This document shows, piece by piece, positions 55,403 through 63,131 of a stretch of 64,000 nt of DNA; the first letter of the stretch is position 1; each line of letters starts with the position of its first letter. The translations under genes were made by a program, and so were the position numbers. The stretch comes from JBDTNL01 sp039933785 (GTDB taxonomy: Bacteria; Acidobacteriota; Thermoanaerobaculia; Multivoradales; JAGPDF01). Where the stretch lies: positions 1-64,000 of the forward strand of contig JBDTNL010000006.1 of NCBI GenBank assembly GCA_039933785.1. Direction: 5' to 3'. Under the pieces are notes generated by a model. It was not told where the DNA came from and did no database searches. It worked only from the letters and a program-made list of their open reading frames with translations.

Positions 55403-56023
55403 CTAGATCTTCGTGCAGCGCAGGCGAACGATCGGCCGGCCCTCGAACACGTACTTCGCCTCGTAGTGCGTGCGCGGGCCCTCCGGCCAGCCGCCGGCCA
55501 GGCGCTCCACGGTGAGACTCGGAACACCGCGCAGGATGCGCTCCACCAGCTCGCCGTATTCGACGAAGTCCGAAGCGAAGTTGAGCGTCGCACCGGGCGC
55601 CAGAATGCCGAGCACGAGGTCGACGGTCTCGGGGTCGAAGAGGCGCCGCTTCTGATGGCGCTGTTTGGGCCAGGGATCGGGAAAGTAAACGTGCACAACG
55701 CTGGCGAAAGCCGGCGGCAGCACCGTGGCGAGGAGGAAGAGCGCTTCGCCGCGCACCACGACGAGATTCGCGAGGTCGCGCTTGCGCGCGCGCGTGGCGA
55801 CGCGACGGTAGTACTCCGAAACCACCTCGATGCCGAGGAATCGGCGCTCGAGAGACTCACCGGCTCGGCGGAGCAAGTAGCGGCCTTTGCCGAATCCGAT
55901 CTCGGTTTCCCAGGGCCCGTTGCCCGGGGACAGAAAATCGAGGGGCAACGGAACCGCTAGGTCAGAGAGCAGCAGCTCGCGCGAGGCTGCGGCGGACGCG
56001 GTGAGGAGAACCGGCTGGATCAA
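55403..56023 (-). CDS. trmB: tRNA (guanine-N7-)-methyltransferase TrmB
   Basis: A 206-residue SAM-dependent methyltransferase that forms m7G46 in tRNA variable loops. It has EIGFGKGRYLLRRA (SAM loop), FLGIEVVSEYYRR, the family hallmark VYFPDPWPKQRHQKRRL and a C-terminal THYEAKYVFEG. The open frame extends far upstream through the acyltransferase gene, but family length and a TTG at 56023 overlapping that gene's stop (TTGA) place the start there. A TTG start is unusual and should be treated as probable, not certain. Confidence 0.9.
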   Translation of the reverse strand: MIQPVLLTASAAASRELLLSDLAVPLPLDFLSPGNGPWETEIGFGKGRYLLRRAGESLERRFLGIEVVSEYYRRVATRARKRDLANLVVVRGEALFLLATVLPPAFASVVHVYFPDPWPKQRHQKRRLFDPETVDLVLGILAPGATLNFASDFVEYGELVERILRGVPSLTVERLAGGWPEGPRTHYEAKYVFEGRPIVRLRCTKI

Positions 56024-56991
56024 ACCGCTTCTCGACGAGCGTTCTCGACCGCCTGGGGAGCACGCGAGCGCTGCCAGAAGTCGTAGAACGTATACCACTG
56101 TGTCGGCCAGCGGCGCACCGCCTGCTCGAGCACCACCACCCAGCGCTCGAGCGCCCGGCGGACATCGGCGTCGCGGTTGCCGGTGTTCTCGACCACGATG
56201 GGCTCGCCGATCTCGATCGCGAAGCGCTGTCCCGTGGTGTAGGTGATGAACGAGGGCAAGAGCGGAGCGCCGGTGAGCGCCGCGAGGATGAACGGCCCCA
56301 GCGGAAAGGGCGCCGGCGCGCCGAGAAAATCCAGCCACTCGCCCTTGTCGTTGAAATCGCGATCGCCCTGCAAGGCGAGCAGGCGGTTGTCGCGCAGGGC
56401 GCGCAGCGCCGCCAGGCTGGTGAACATGTCGCCGGGCTGAATGGGAATCTCATCGACTCCCGTGGCGCGGCGCAGCAGCTGGCGGCACCGTTCGACGTCC
56501 TCGAACTGATCGGGCACGTAGACGATCGAAACGGGCTGCTCGAGAAACTTGAGGAACACGCCGCCGAGCTCCCAGTTGCCGAGGTGCGCGGTGAGCAGCA
56601 GAGCGCCTTTGCCGTCGGCAAGGGCGCGGTCGACGTGTTCCTGGCCGGAGACGCTCTCGACCAGCGCCATGGCCCGCGCCGGCGGCAGCTGGGCGAAGCG
56701 GAAGAGGTCTACCCAGTAGCAGGCGAAGTTGTAGAGCATGCGCCGCACCGCCACCCGGACCCGGCGGGAGCCGGCCGGTACGCCGAACACCCGCGAGAGA
56801 TTGTGGGCGATGGCCCGCTTCGGCGGATGGTAGAAGCCCATCACCACGGTGATGACAAAACGCGCACCGAGCAAGTTGAACCAGCGCGGCAGCCGGGGTG
56901 CGATCTTCAACAGGAAAGGAAAACCATGCCGCAACGCCCAATGGTTGAACGAATCGGCGAACTTGCTCGGACGAGCCATCTTCCACTGCAC
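56020..56991 (-). CDS. Lysophospholipid/lipid A acyltransferase (LpxL/HtrB-like)
   Basis: A 323-residue membrane-associated acyltransferase with the catalytic H-x4-E in LLLTAHLGNWELGG and the second conserved block LALQGDRDFNDKG. An FPLGPFILAALTGAPLLPSF stretch follows, as in LpxL-type enzymes. These add secondary acyl chains to lipid A precursors or related lipids on the inner leaflet. The start is GTG at 56991 with GAGG upstream, 2 bases after the GGDEF gene. Its stop overlaps the trmB start. Presence of manC and an MsbA-like exporter in the same run fits envelope lipid assembly. Confidence 0.88.
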   Translation of the reverse strand: MQWKMARPSKFADSFNHWALRHGFPFLLKIAPRLPRWFNLLGARFVITVVMGFYHPPKRAIAHNLSRVFGVPAGSRRVRVAVRRMLYNFACYWVDLFRFAQLPPARAMALVESVSGQEHVDRALADGKGALLLTAHLGNWELGGVFLKFLEQPVSIVYVPDQFEDVERCRQLLRRATGVDEIPIQPGDMFTSLAALRALRDNRLLALQGDRDFNDKGEWLDFLGAPAPFPLGPFILAALTGAPLLPSFITYTTGQRFAIEIGEPIVVENTGNRDADVRRALERWVVVLEQAVRRWPTQWYTFYDFWQRSRAPQAVENARREAV

Positions 56992-56993
56992 GG

Positions 56994-57977
56994 CTAGAGA
57001 ACCTCGATTCCGGTGCGACCGCGTTCGCGCGCCTGAGCGAGCGCCTCGGCGACCAGCTGAATCAGTTCGATCGCTCCCGCCATCTCGGGGCGGAAGCTCG
57101 CCACACCGACCGAGATACCGAGCGGCAAGGCGCGGCCGTCAAAGTCCACCGAGTGGCCAACCATGACGCCGCGCAGTCGGCGTGCCGCCGCGACGGCGCC
57201 CTGCGCCGAGGTGAGCGGCGTCAGGATGAGGAATTCGTCGTGTCCGTAGCGCGACAGCAGGTCGGTGTCGCGGATGGCATGCCGGAGCTTGTTCGCCGCC
57301 GACACGATCATCGCTTCGCCCGCCGCCCCGCCGAGCTTTTCGCGCGTCTCTGCGAGCTTGTCGAGACCAACCAGAAGGCAGGAGAGCGGCAAGTCGTGCC
57401 GGCGCGACTGGCGCACGGACTCGGCCACTCGGCGCAACATGTAGCGCTCATTGCGCAGTCCAGTCATCTCGTCGTCGAGTGATTGCATGGCCAGCCGGCG
57501 GCTCATGTCCTCCAAGCGCTTGGCATGTTCCAGTCGGTGCTCTTCGATCTCGCGCAGGCGCTCCTCACCCACCACCGCCCGCTCGGCTCGGGCTCGCGAT
57601 GCGGCGACGCCGAAGAGCGCACGGCGCAGGTCGAACGCGGTGTAGCCCTCGAGCGGAAGAATTTCAACCGCGCCGAGCTCCTCGAGTGCCACGGTCTCGA
57701 CCGGACCCGCCATCGGAAAGAGCAGCAAGGCCGGCACGTTCACCTGGCGGTTGCGCAACCGCCGCAATTCCTCGACTCCGTTGAGCGGCTTGGTCTCGAA
57801 CGGCAAGACGACGATGCAGCCGGCGTCGAACAGGGCCAGCGCGTCAAGGTCGTCGAGGCGTTCGACGCTCTCGATGGTCAGGCCGGGAGCGACGCGCTCG
57901 ACCTGGCGCTGGAAGGCGGCAACCTCTCCTTCGGAAAGCCCCGCCGCGATCAGGTGGGTGAACGGAAGCGCGGCCAT
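56994..57977 (-). CDS. Response-regulator-like protein with degenerate GGDEF domain
   Basis: A 327-residue protein. The N-terminal part (about 1-125) has a receiver-like alternation of strands and helices but no clear acceptor Asp. A coiled region (about 128-165) leads to a GGDEF domain (about 165-327) with DEMTGLRNERYML and AREKG-type ending. The signature reads GHDEF, and the metal-binding Asp and substrate Asn of active cyclases appear replaced (LVGLDKLAETRE), so cyclic-di-GMP synthesis is doubtful. It may act as an effector or scaffold. It starts one base after the manC stop codon. Confidence 0.8.
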   Translation of the reverse strand: MAALPFTHLIAAGLSEGEVAAFQRQVERVAPGLTIESVERLDDLDALALFDAGCIVVLPFETKPLNGVEELRRLRNRQVNVPALLLFPMAGPVETVALEELGAVEILPLEGYTAFDLRRALFGVAASRARAERAVVGEERLREIEEHRLEHAKRLEDMSRRLAMQSLDDEMTGLRNERYMLRRVAESVRQSRRHDLPLSCLLVGLDKLAETREKLGGAAGEAMIVSAANKLRHAIRDTDLLSRYGHDEFLILTPLTSAQGAVAAARRLRGVMVGHSVDFDGRALPLGISVGVASFRPEMAGAIELIQLVAEALAQARERGRTGIEVL

Positions 57978-57978
57978 G

Positions 57979-59070
57979 TCAAGTCAGCTCCGTCCGTCCA
58001 CGGCTCTCGAGCTCGGTCAACAGGCGGCGCACTTCCTGCGCCCTGGCGAGCGGCAGCACGAGCACGGTGTCGGCGGTGCGCACCACGACCAGGTCGCTCA
58101 CGCCGAGCACTGCCACGGTGCCACGCTCGGCGTAGAGCAGGTTGTCGGCCGCATCGACCGCCACCACGTCGCCAGCCACCGCGTTGCCGAGATCGTCTTT
58201 GGGGCGCACTTCAGCCAGGGCCGCCCAGGAGCCGAGATCGCTCCACCCACAGTCCAGCGGCAGGGTCGCCAGCTTCGCGACCTTCTCCATCACCGCGGTG
58301 TCGATGGGCGCCGCCGGCAAGCGCGGGTAGAGCTCGGCGAGCGAATCCTTGCCGCGGGCGGCGGCGATGCGTTCGATCCCGGCATGGAGAGCAGGCACGA
58401 GCTCCGAAATCAGGCGCAACAACGTGGCCCCCCGGAACACGAAAATGCCGGCGTTCCAGAGATAGTTGCCCGACTTCACGAACCGTCGCGCCGTGCGGGC
58501 ATCAGGCTTCTCGGTGAAACGCGAGACCCAGCGCATTCCCGTCTTCTCGTCCACCGTCCGTCCCAGGCGCAGATACCCGTATCCCGTCTCAGCCCAGCGC
58601 GGGACCACGCCCAGGGTCATCACCAAGTCCTGCTCGCAGACCGCGTCGATCGCTTGCGACAAGCGCAGCCGGAAGACTTCCGGATCTCCGACCCGATGAT
58701 CGGCGGGTAAGACCACTACCGCCGACTGCCGGAGCTCCTCGGGCATGGAACGGATGGACCAGGCGATGGCCGGCGCGGTGTTGCGTCCGACCGGCTCGAC
58801 CAGGATCTGCCGCGTGGGCACCTCGGGGAGTTGACGGCGGACCTCTTTCACCAGCTCGCGGGTTGTTACCACCCAGATCTGATGCGGCTCGATGAGCGGC
58901 GCCAGGCGGTCGACGGTCGCCTGGAGCAGGCTGCGACTGCCTTCGAGCGCGAGCAGCTGTTTGGGGCGACTGCGGCGAGACAACGGCCAAAACCGGGTGC
59001 CGCTGCCGCCAGCCAAAACAAGGGCCTGCGGCCGCGGCGCGGCCGCCTCCTGAGCCTTGGGAGGATTCAC
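57979..59070 (-). CDS. manC: Mannose-1-phosphate guanylyltransferase
   Basis: A 363-residue nucleotidyltransferase that makes GDP-mannose from mannose-1-phosphate and GTP. It has the nucleotide loop VLAGGSGTRFWPLSRRSRPK, VEPVGRNTAPAIAW, VLPADHRV, RFTEKPD and NAGIFVF. It lacks the C-terminal phosphomannose isomerase (cupin) half of bifunctional enzymes. GDP-mannose feeds surface polysaccharide or glycolipid synthesis. The start is GTG at 59070, 6 bases after TATACT, without a Shine-Dalgarno. It heads a long minus-strand run (GGDEF, LpxL-like, trmB, exporter). Confidence 0.93.
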   Translation of the reverse strand: MNPPKAQEAAAPRPQALVLAGGSGTRFWPLSRRSRPKQLLALEGSRSLLQATVDRLAPLIEPHQIWVVTTRELVKEVRRQLPEVPTRQILVEPVGRNTAPAIAWSIRSMPEELRQSAVVVLPADHRVGDPEVFRLRLSQAIDAVCEQDLVMTLGVVPRWAETGYGYLRLGRTVDEKTGMRWVSRFTEKPDARTARRFVKSGNYLWNAGIFVFRGATLLRLISELVPALHAGIERIAAARGKDSLAELYPRLPAAPIDTAVMEKVAKLATLPLDCGWSDLGSWAALAEVRPKDDLGNAVAGDVVAVDAADNLLYAERGTVAVLGVSDLVVVRTADTVLVLPLARAQEVRRLLTELESRGRTELT

Positions 59071-59076
59071 GTCGCA

Positions 59077-59082
59077 AGTATA
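59077..59082 (-). promoter_or_regulatory. Putative -10 box (TATACT) for leaderless manC
   Basis: TATACT on the minus strand ends 6 bases before the GTG at 59070. It lies back to back with the plus-strand TAAAAT box at 59100-59105. Confidence 0.5.
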
Positions 59083-59099
59083 GCGAAGGCCTTCCGAAG

Positions 59100-59105
59100 T
59101 AAAAT
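59100..59105 (+). promoter_or_regulatory. Putative -10 box (TAAAAT) for leaderless zinc-ribbon gene
   Basis: TAAAAT ends 6 bases before the ATG at 59112. It is divergent from the manC box 17 bases away. Confidence 0.45.
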
Positions 59106-59111
59106 CAATGG

Positions 59112-59309
59112 ATGCCCGAGTCACGACTCGCTCCGCCGGCCGCTCCATCGACCCGTTGCGAGGTGCCATCCGCCCGTCGCGAGGCCGATCCCGGGGCGCT
59201 CATGCGGACCTGTCCGAACTGCGGCAGCGAGCTGCAGGAGCGCAAGTGCAAGCTCTACTGCGAACGGCCGGGCTGCGGATACTTCCTGTCCTGCGCCGAC
59301 TTCTACTGA
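59112..59309 (+). CDS. Small zinc-ribbon protein ending CADFY
   Basis: A 65-residue protein. The C-terminal 35 residues are a compact zinc ribbon: CPNCGSEL, then KCKLYC, then CGYFLSC and terminal ADFY. Seven cysteines are present there. The N-terminal 30 residues are Pro/Ala/Arg-rich and less convincing, and an ATG at 59202 would yield the ribbon alone. The promoter-like TAAAAT 6 bases before 59112 favours the longer form. I know of similar tiny ribbons in other bacteria but not their function; nucleic-acid or protein binding is likely. A methyltransferase gene follows after 10 bases. Confidence 0.65.
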   Translation: MPESRLAPPAAPSTRCEVPSARREADPGALMRTCPNCGSELQERKCKLYCERPGCGYFLSCADFY

Positions 59310-59319
59310 GTCCGGACCG

Positions 59320-59955
59320 GTGAAACCCGAGCTCATGCGGCGTTTCATGCCGCGCTGGTTGCTCATGCGCCGCATGCGACGCGTCTTCTCCGCGATCTAC
59401 CGGTCGAACGGCTGGGGCGAGACCGAGACGCGCTCGGGTCCAGGATCGACGCTGGCCCGGGCCGAGACGTTTCGCGGCGAGCTCGAGCGCGTGCTCGGCG
59501 AGCTCCAAGTCCGTTCTCTCCTGGATGTCGGGTGCGGTGATTTCAACTGGATGCGCGCCCTCGCCGTACCCCTGCAACGCTATGTCGGGGTCGATGTCGT
59601 GCCCGAGCTCGTCGCCGACCTCGAGCGCCGGCACGGCAGTGGACTCCGACAATTCCTCTGCCTCAACGCGGTGCGCGACCAACTGCCGCATTGCGACGCC
59701 GCGATCTGCCGCGACTGCCTGGTTCATCTTCGCCACCAGGACGTGCTGGCGCTGCTCGCCAACATCCGCCGCAGCGGCGCGCGTTTCCTGATCGCCACCA
59801 CCTTTCCGGACCTCGACGCCAATGCGGATGTCGAGACCGGCGGCTGGCGCCCGTTGAACCTCGAGCTCGACCCATTCCTGCTCCCTCTCCCCATGCGGAT
59901 AGTCCACGAGGGGGGGACCGGAAAGGCGCTCGGAGTCTGGGCGCTCGACCGCTAG
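59320..59955 (+). CDS. Class I SAM-dependent methyltransferase
   Basis: A 211-residue methyltransferase with SLLDVGCGDFNWM (SAM loop, about residues 67-79), VGVDVVPELVADLERRH (acidic strand 2 end) and a post-motif CRDCLVHL. The substrate is not evident; the fold is closest to small-molecule or glycan methyltransferases. The start is GTG 59320 or ATG 59335, 10 or 25 bases after the zinc-ribbon stop, and neither has a strong Shine-Dalgarno. Its stop codon shares the palindrome CTAG with the stop of the converging nitroreductase gene. Confidence 0.82.
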   Translation: MKPELMRRFMPRWLLMRRMRRVFSAIYRSNGWGETETRSGPGSTLARAETFRGELERVLGELQVRSLLDVGCGDFNWMRALAVPLQRYVGVDVVPELVADLERRHGSGLRQFLCLNAVRDQLPHCDAAICRDCLVHLRHQDVLALLANIRRSGARFLIATTFPDLDANADVETGGWRPLNLELDPFLLPLPMRIVHEGGTGKALGVWALDR

Positions 59956-60644
59956 CGGCTCGCCTCGCCCAGGTGCCACACCGCCACCTGGTCGAGAGTC
60001 TTGCGGCCCAGGTCGGGCACCTCGGCGTCCGCCGCCGGATACCCGATCGGAAACAGGATGAAGGGTTTTTCGTTTTCGGGTCGCCCGAGGAGCTGAGTGA
60101 GAAACCTCATCGGGCTCGGGGTGTGAGTCAGAGTCACCAGCCCCATCGTGTGCAGCGCGGTGATGAACATCCCGCAGGCGATTCCGACGCTCTCCTTGAC
60201 GTAGTAGTGCTTGCGCTTGCCGCCGTCAGGGGTCCAGCCATGGAGTTGCTCGAACACCACCACGATCCAGGGCGCGATCTCGAGGAATGGCTTTCGCCAG
60301 TCCGTGCCTAGTGGCGCCAGCGCCTCCAACCACTCCGGAGGCATGCGGCCTCCAACATAACTCTCGTGTTCTTCGCGCTCGGCGGCAACCCGGATCTCGC
60401 TCTTGAGGGCGGAGTCGCCCACCACCACAAACGTCCAAGGCTGACGGTGAGCTCCAGAAGGGGCGGTCGACGCCGCGCGAATCGCCAACTCGATCAACTC
60501 GCGCGGCACCGGGCGAGCGCTGAAATGCCGCACGCTGCGCCGGCGTTCTAAATGCGCGACGAACTCGGCGCCCCGACGACGCATTTCGTCGGCGGGCAGT
60601 TCCTCGAAACGAAGCGGCTTGAAGACCGGCTCTGGATAGCTCAC
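59952..60644 (-). CDS. Nitroreductase-fold flavoprotein, iodotyrosine deiodinase (IYD)-like
   Basis: A 230-residue FMN enzyme of the nitroreductase superfamily. RRRSVRHFSARPVP and APSGAHRQPWTFVVV form the FMN phosphate and isoalloxazine sites, and GLVTLTHTPSP and LLGRPENEKP follow. The lid region retains Glu and Tyr in EHESYVGGRM and Lys in GTDWRKPFLEIAP, aligned with the Glu-Tyr-Lys triad that binds the amino-acid part of halotyrosines in IYD. Reductive dehalogenation of halotyrosine is a plausible activity; another nitro or quinone substrate is possible. The start is GTG 60644, 6 bases after TAGGAT, without a Shine-Dalgarno. Confidence 0.85.
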   Translation of the reverse strand: MSYPEPVFKPLRFEELPADEMRRRGAEFVAHLERRRSVRHFSARPVPRELIELAIRAASTAPSGAHRQPWTFVVVGDSALKSEIRVAAEREEHESYVGGRMPPEWLEALAPLGTDWRKPFLEIAPWIVVVFEQLHGWTPDGGKRKHYYVKESVGIACGMFITALHTMGLVTLTHTPSPMRFLTQLLGRPENEKPFILFPIGYPAADAEVPDLGRKTLDQVAVWHLGEASR

Positions 60645-60650
60645 CGCGAC

Positions 60651-60656
60651 ATCCTA
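60651..60656 (-). promoter_or_regulatory. Putative -10 box (TAGGAT) for leaderless IYD-like gene
   Basis: TAGGAT on the minus strand ends exactly 6 bases before the GTG at 60644. There is no Shine-Dalgarno. Confidence 0.45.
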
Positions 60657-60679
60657 TGCGTCGCCACAACAGGTTGAGA

Positions 60680-60711
60680 AAGCGAAAGGCCCCGAAAAAC
60701 ACCGGGGCCTT
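60680..60711 (-). terminator. Intrinsic terminator after the lipoprotein DsbA-like gene
   Basis: Arms AAGGCCCCG (60686-60694) and CGGGGCCTT (60703-60711) flank an 8-base loop and are followed on the minus strand by TTTCGCTTTC. It lies 24 bases after the stop at 60735. Confidence 0.8.
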
Positions 60712-60734
60712 CGAAACACGGACAATGCTCCGGG

Positions 60735-61835
60735 CTACTTCTTGGTCTTCGCGAGCTCGGCGTCGATTTCCTTCGCCAGCTCTTCGTACGGCAGCGCGCC
60801 ACCCTGCACCTGACGGCCGTTCAGGTACACGGTCGGAGTGCCCTGGACGCCGATCTTGGTGCCCAGTTCGATTTCGGCGGCGACCCTGGCGACCATCTTG
60901 CCGCCGTCGAGGCAGCTATTGAACTGCTCGGCATTCAGGCCGGCCCGGGTCGCCTTGTCCTTGAGGTCGGCGATGTCGAGCTTGTCCTGCTCCTTGAAGA
61001 GCAGGTCGTGCAGCTCCCAGAACTTGCCCTGCTCCTGGGCGCAGAGCGCCGCCTCGGCCGCCTTCTGGGCGAACGGGTGGATGGAGTTCAGCGGGAACTG
61101 GTGGAACACGATCTTCACGCGGTCGGCGTAGTTCTTCTTGACGCCGTCGATCGCCGGAATGATGCGGCTGCAGAACGGGCACTGGAAGTCAGAGAACTCG
61201 ACCAGGATCACGCTGGCGTTGGCGGCGCCGAAGGTCGGCTGGTCGCCGCCCTCGATCTGGGCCCGGCGCTCGGTGGCCTTCACCGCCTCGTCGGCAGCGC
61301 GCTGATCGGCGAGCAGGTTCTTCACCGCGTACTGGGTGCGGAGCTGCTCCATGTACTTGCCGTACCCCTCTTGCTGGTGTTGGTTCTCGAGGTAGGTCTT
61401 GATCTGACCCGCGATTTGCTCCTTGGGGGCGCGGATCTGGGCCTTCTTCTCCTCGTAGAACTTGTCGACGTCGGCATCGCTCACGACGGCAATCTTGGAC
61501 TTCACTTCCTTCTCCACCAGCTGATCGCGGGTGAGCTTCTGCTTGGCGGCCTCGAGGTCGAGGACACGATCGTCGATCACCTGGGCGAGCGCGGTCTCGA
61601 GCAGATTGGGCTGCCGCTGGAGGACCTGCTCCAGGACCTTGGCTTCGACATCCTGCTGCGAAATCGGCGCACCGTTGACGGTTGCCAGCACCTTGGGCGC
61701 GGCCTTCGCGTCCGCGGCGGCGGTCTTCGGGGCGTCGGCGGCACCGGCCTGACAACCGACCGCCAGCGTCACCAGTGCCGCGAACGCCAGACTGCGCCCG
61801 AGCACCTTCGAAAGCGAACCTCTGAATGAACTCAT
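60735..61835 (-). CDS. Lipoprotein SurA-N-like/DsbA thioredoxin fusion protein
   Basis: A 366-residue envelope protein. The signal peptide ends in a lipobox (TLAVGC, Cys28), so the mature protein should be a lipoprotein. Residues about 50-185 resemble the N-terminal chaperone part of SurA-type foldases (VLATVNGAPISQQDVEAKVL, then KLTRDQLVEKEV). Residues about 195-360 form a DsbA-type thioredoxin domain with FSDFQCPFCSRI (CPFC active site), PLNSIHPFAQKAAEAALC and the cis-Pro loop GVQGTPTVYLNG. It probably oxidises or isomerises disulfides while holding clients. AAGGAG precedes the ATG. It is a diverged duplicate of the next upstream gene. Confidence 0.88.
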   Translation of the reverse strand: MSSFRGSLSKVLGRSLAFAALVTLAVGCQAGAADAPKTAAADAKAAPKVLATVNGAPISQQDVEAKVLEQVLQRQPNLLETALAQVIDDRVLDLEAAKQKLTRDQLVEKEVKSKIAVVSDADVDKFYEEKKAQIRAPKEQIAGQIKTYLENQHQQEGYGKYMEQLRTQYAVKNLLADQRAADEAVKATERRAQIEGGDQPTFGAANASVILVEFSDFQCPFCSRIIPAIDGVKKNYADRVKIVFHQFPLNSIHPFAQKAAEAALCAQEQGKFWELHDLLFKEQDKLDIADLKDKATRAGLNAEQFNSCLDGGKMVARVAAEIELGTKIGVQGTPTVYLNGRQVQGGALPYEELAKEIDAELAKTKK

Positions 61836-61973
61836 TGCACGACTCCTTGAAACGAATGTTGGCGGCAGGGGCCGCGGAACGTAGCGAGCGTTTCGCGCGG
61901 CAGGAGGCCTGATGGTACAGCCCGGGGGCCGGCTTTTGCAATCGACTGCGCTCGCGGTGCGGCCTCCGCGGGG

Positions 61974-63038
61974 CTATTTTTTGGTCTTGGCGAGCTCCGC
62001 GTCGACTTCCTTGGTCAAGCCGTCGTAGCCGACTTCACGGCCATTCAAATACAGGGTCGGCGTCCTGCCCACTCCGAGCTTCGTGCCGAGGTCGACCTCG
62101 GCGGCCACCTTGGCGGCCATCTTCCCGCCGTCCAGGCAGCCATTGAACTGGTCGGCGTTGACGCCGACCCGCGTTGCCTTGTCCTTGAGATCGCCCACGG
62201 CGAGCTTGTCCTGCTCCTTGAAAAGCAGGTCATGCATCTCCCAGAACTTGCCCTGCTCGTCGGCGCACAGCGCGGCTTCGGCGGCCTTCTGCGCGAACGG
62301 ATGGATGGAGTTCAAGGGCAGCTGGTGGAATACGACCCTTACGCGGTCGGCGTAATTCTTCTTCACCTCTTGGATCGCCGGCGTCGCCCGAGCGCAGAAG
62401 GGGCACTGGAAATCCGAGAACTCGACCAGGACCACGCTCGCGTTCTTGGCGCCGAAGCTCGGCGCGTCGGTATTCTCGATCAGGCCGCGGCGCTCGACCG
62501 CCTTGACGGCTTCATCCGCGATGCGCTGGTCGGCCAGCATGTCCTTCACCGCGTGGCTGGCGCGCAGCTGCTGGACGTATTTGCCGTAAGCCTCCTGCTG
62601 GCGCTGATTCTCGAGATAGCTTTTGATCTGCGCCGCGATCTGCTCTTTGGGCGCGTTGATCTGGGCCTTCTTTTCTTCATAGAACGCGTCGATCTCGGCG
62701 TCGGTCACTGGGGTGATCTTGGCCTTCACTTCGCGGTCCAGGAGCTGGTCACGAGTGATCTTCTGCTTCGCGGCCTCGAGGTCGAGGACTCGGTTGTCAA
62801 TTACTTGCGCGAGCACGGTGTCGAGTACGTTCGGCTGCCGCGTGACGACCTGCTCCACGATCGCGGCGTCGATCTCCTGTCGGGTGACCGGCGAGCCGTC
62901 CACCGTGGCCAACACGCTACTGGCCGCTGGCGCTGGCGGAGCTGCGGATTTCGGCGCTTCGGCGGCGACTGCCGCCATGCCCAAGCCGAAGCTGGCGAGG
63001 GCGACGAACACCAAGCTACGAGACGAGATCGAATGCAT
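61974..63038 (-). CDS. Periplasmic SurA-N-like/DsbA thioredoxin fusion protein
   Basis: A 354-residue protein of the same two-domain plan as the gene at 60735-61835. Its signal peptide (LVFVALASFGLGMAAVAAEA) has no lipobox cysteine, so it should be soluble in the periplasm. The SurA-N-like part is at about 42-180 and the DsbA-like part at about 190-350, with FSDFQCPFCARAT (CPFC) and cis-Pro loop GVGRTPTLYLNG. Most core segments are shared with the duplicate, for example PLNSIHPFAQKAAEAALC. AAGGAG lies 9 bases before the ATG at 63038; an in-frame codon at 63110 lacks this. The 138-base gap to the duplicate has a weak hairpin but no U-tract. Confidence 0.88.
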   Translation of the reverse strand: MHSISSRSLVFVALASFGLGMAAVAAEAPKSAAPPAPAASSVLATVDGSPVTRQEIDAAIVEQVVTRQPNVLDTVLAQVIDNRVLDLEAAKQKITRDQLLDREVKAKITPVTDAEIDAFYEEKKAQINAPKEQIAAQIKSYLENQRQQEAYGKYVQQLRASHAVKDMLADQRIADEAVKAVERRGLIENTDAPSFGAKNASVVLVEFSDFQCPFCARATPAIQEVKKNYADRVRVVFHQLPLNSIHPFAQKAAEAALCADEQGKFWEMHDLLFKEQDKLAVGDLKDKATRVGVNADQFNGCLDGGKMAAKVAAEVDLGTKLGVGRTPTLYLNGREVGYDGLTKEVDAELAKTKK

Positions 63039-63131
63039 GACTCTGGGCTCCTTGAGTGAGTTTGCCTGGCGAACGTGCATCGCCATCTGCGCCCCTTTGT
63101 GCAAGATCAACGCCAGACCCTTGAGCCGGCA

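Noticed and set aside
61856..61973. Terminator between the two DsbA-like genes
   Set aside because: An imperfect 8-bp stem exists near 61875-61900, but no U-tract follows, so co-transcription cannot be excluded.
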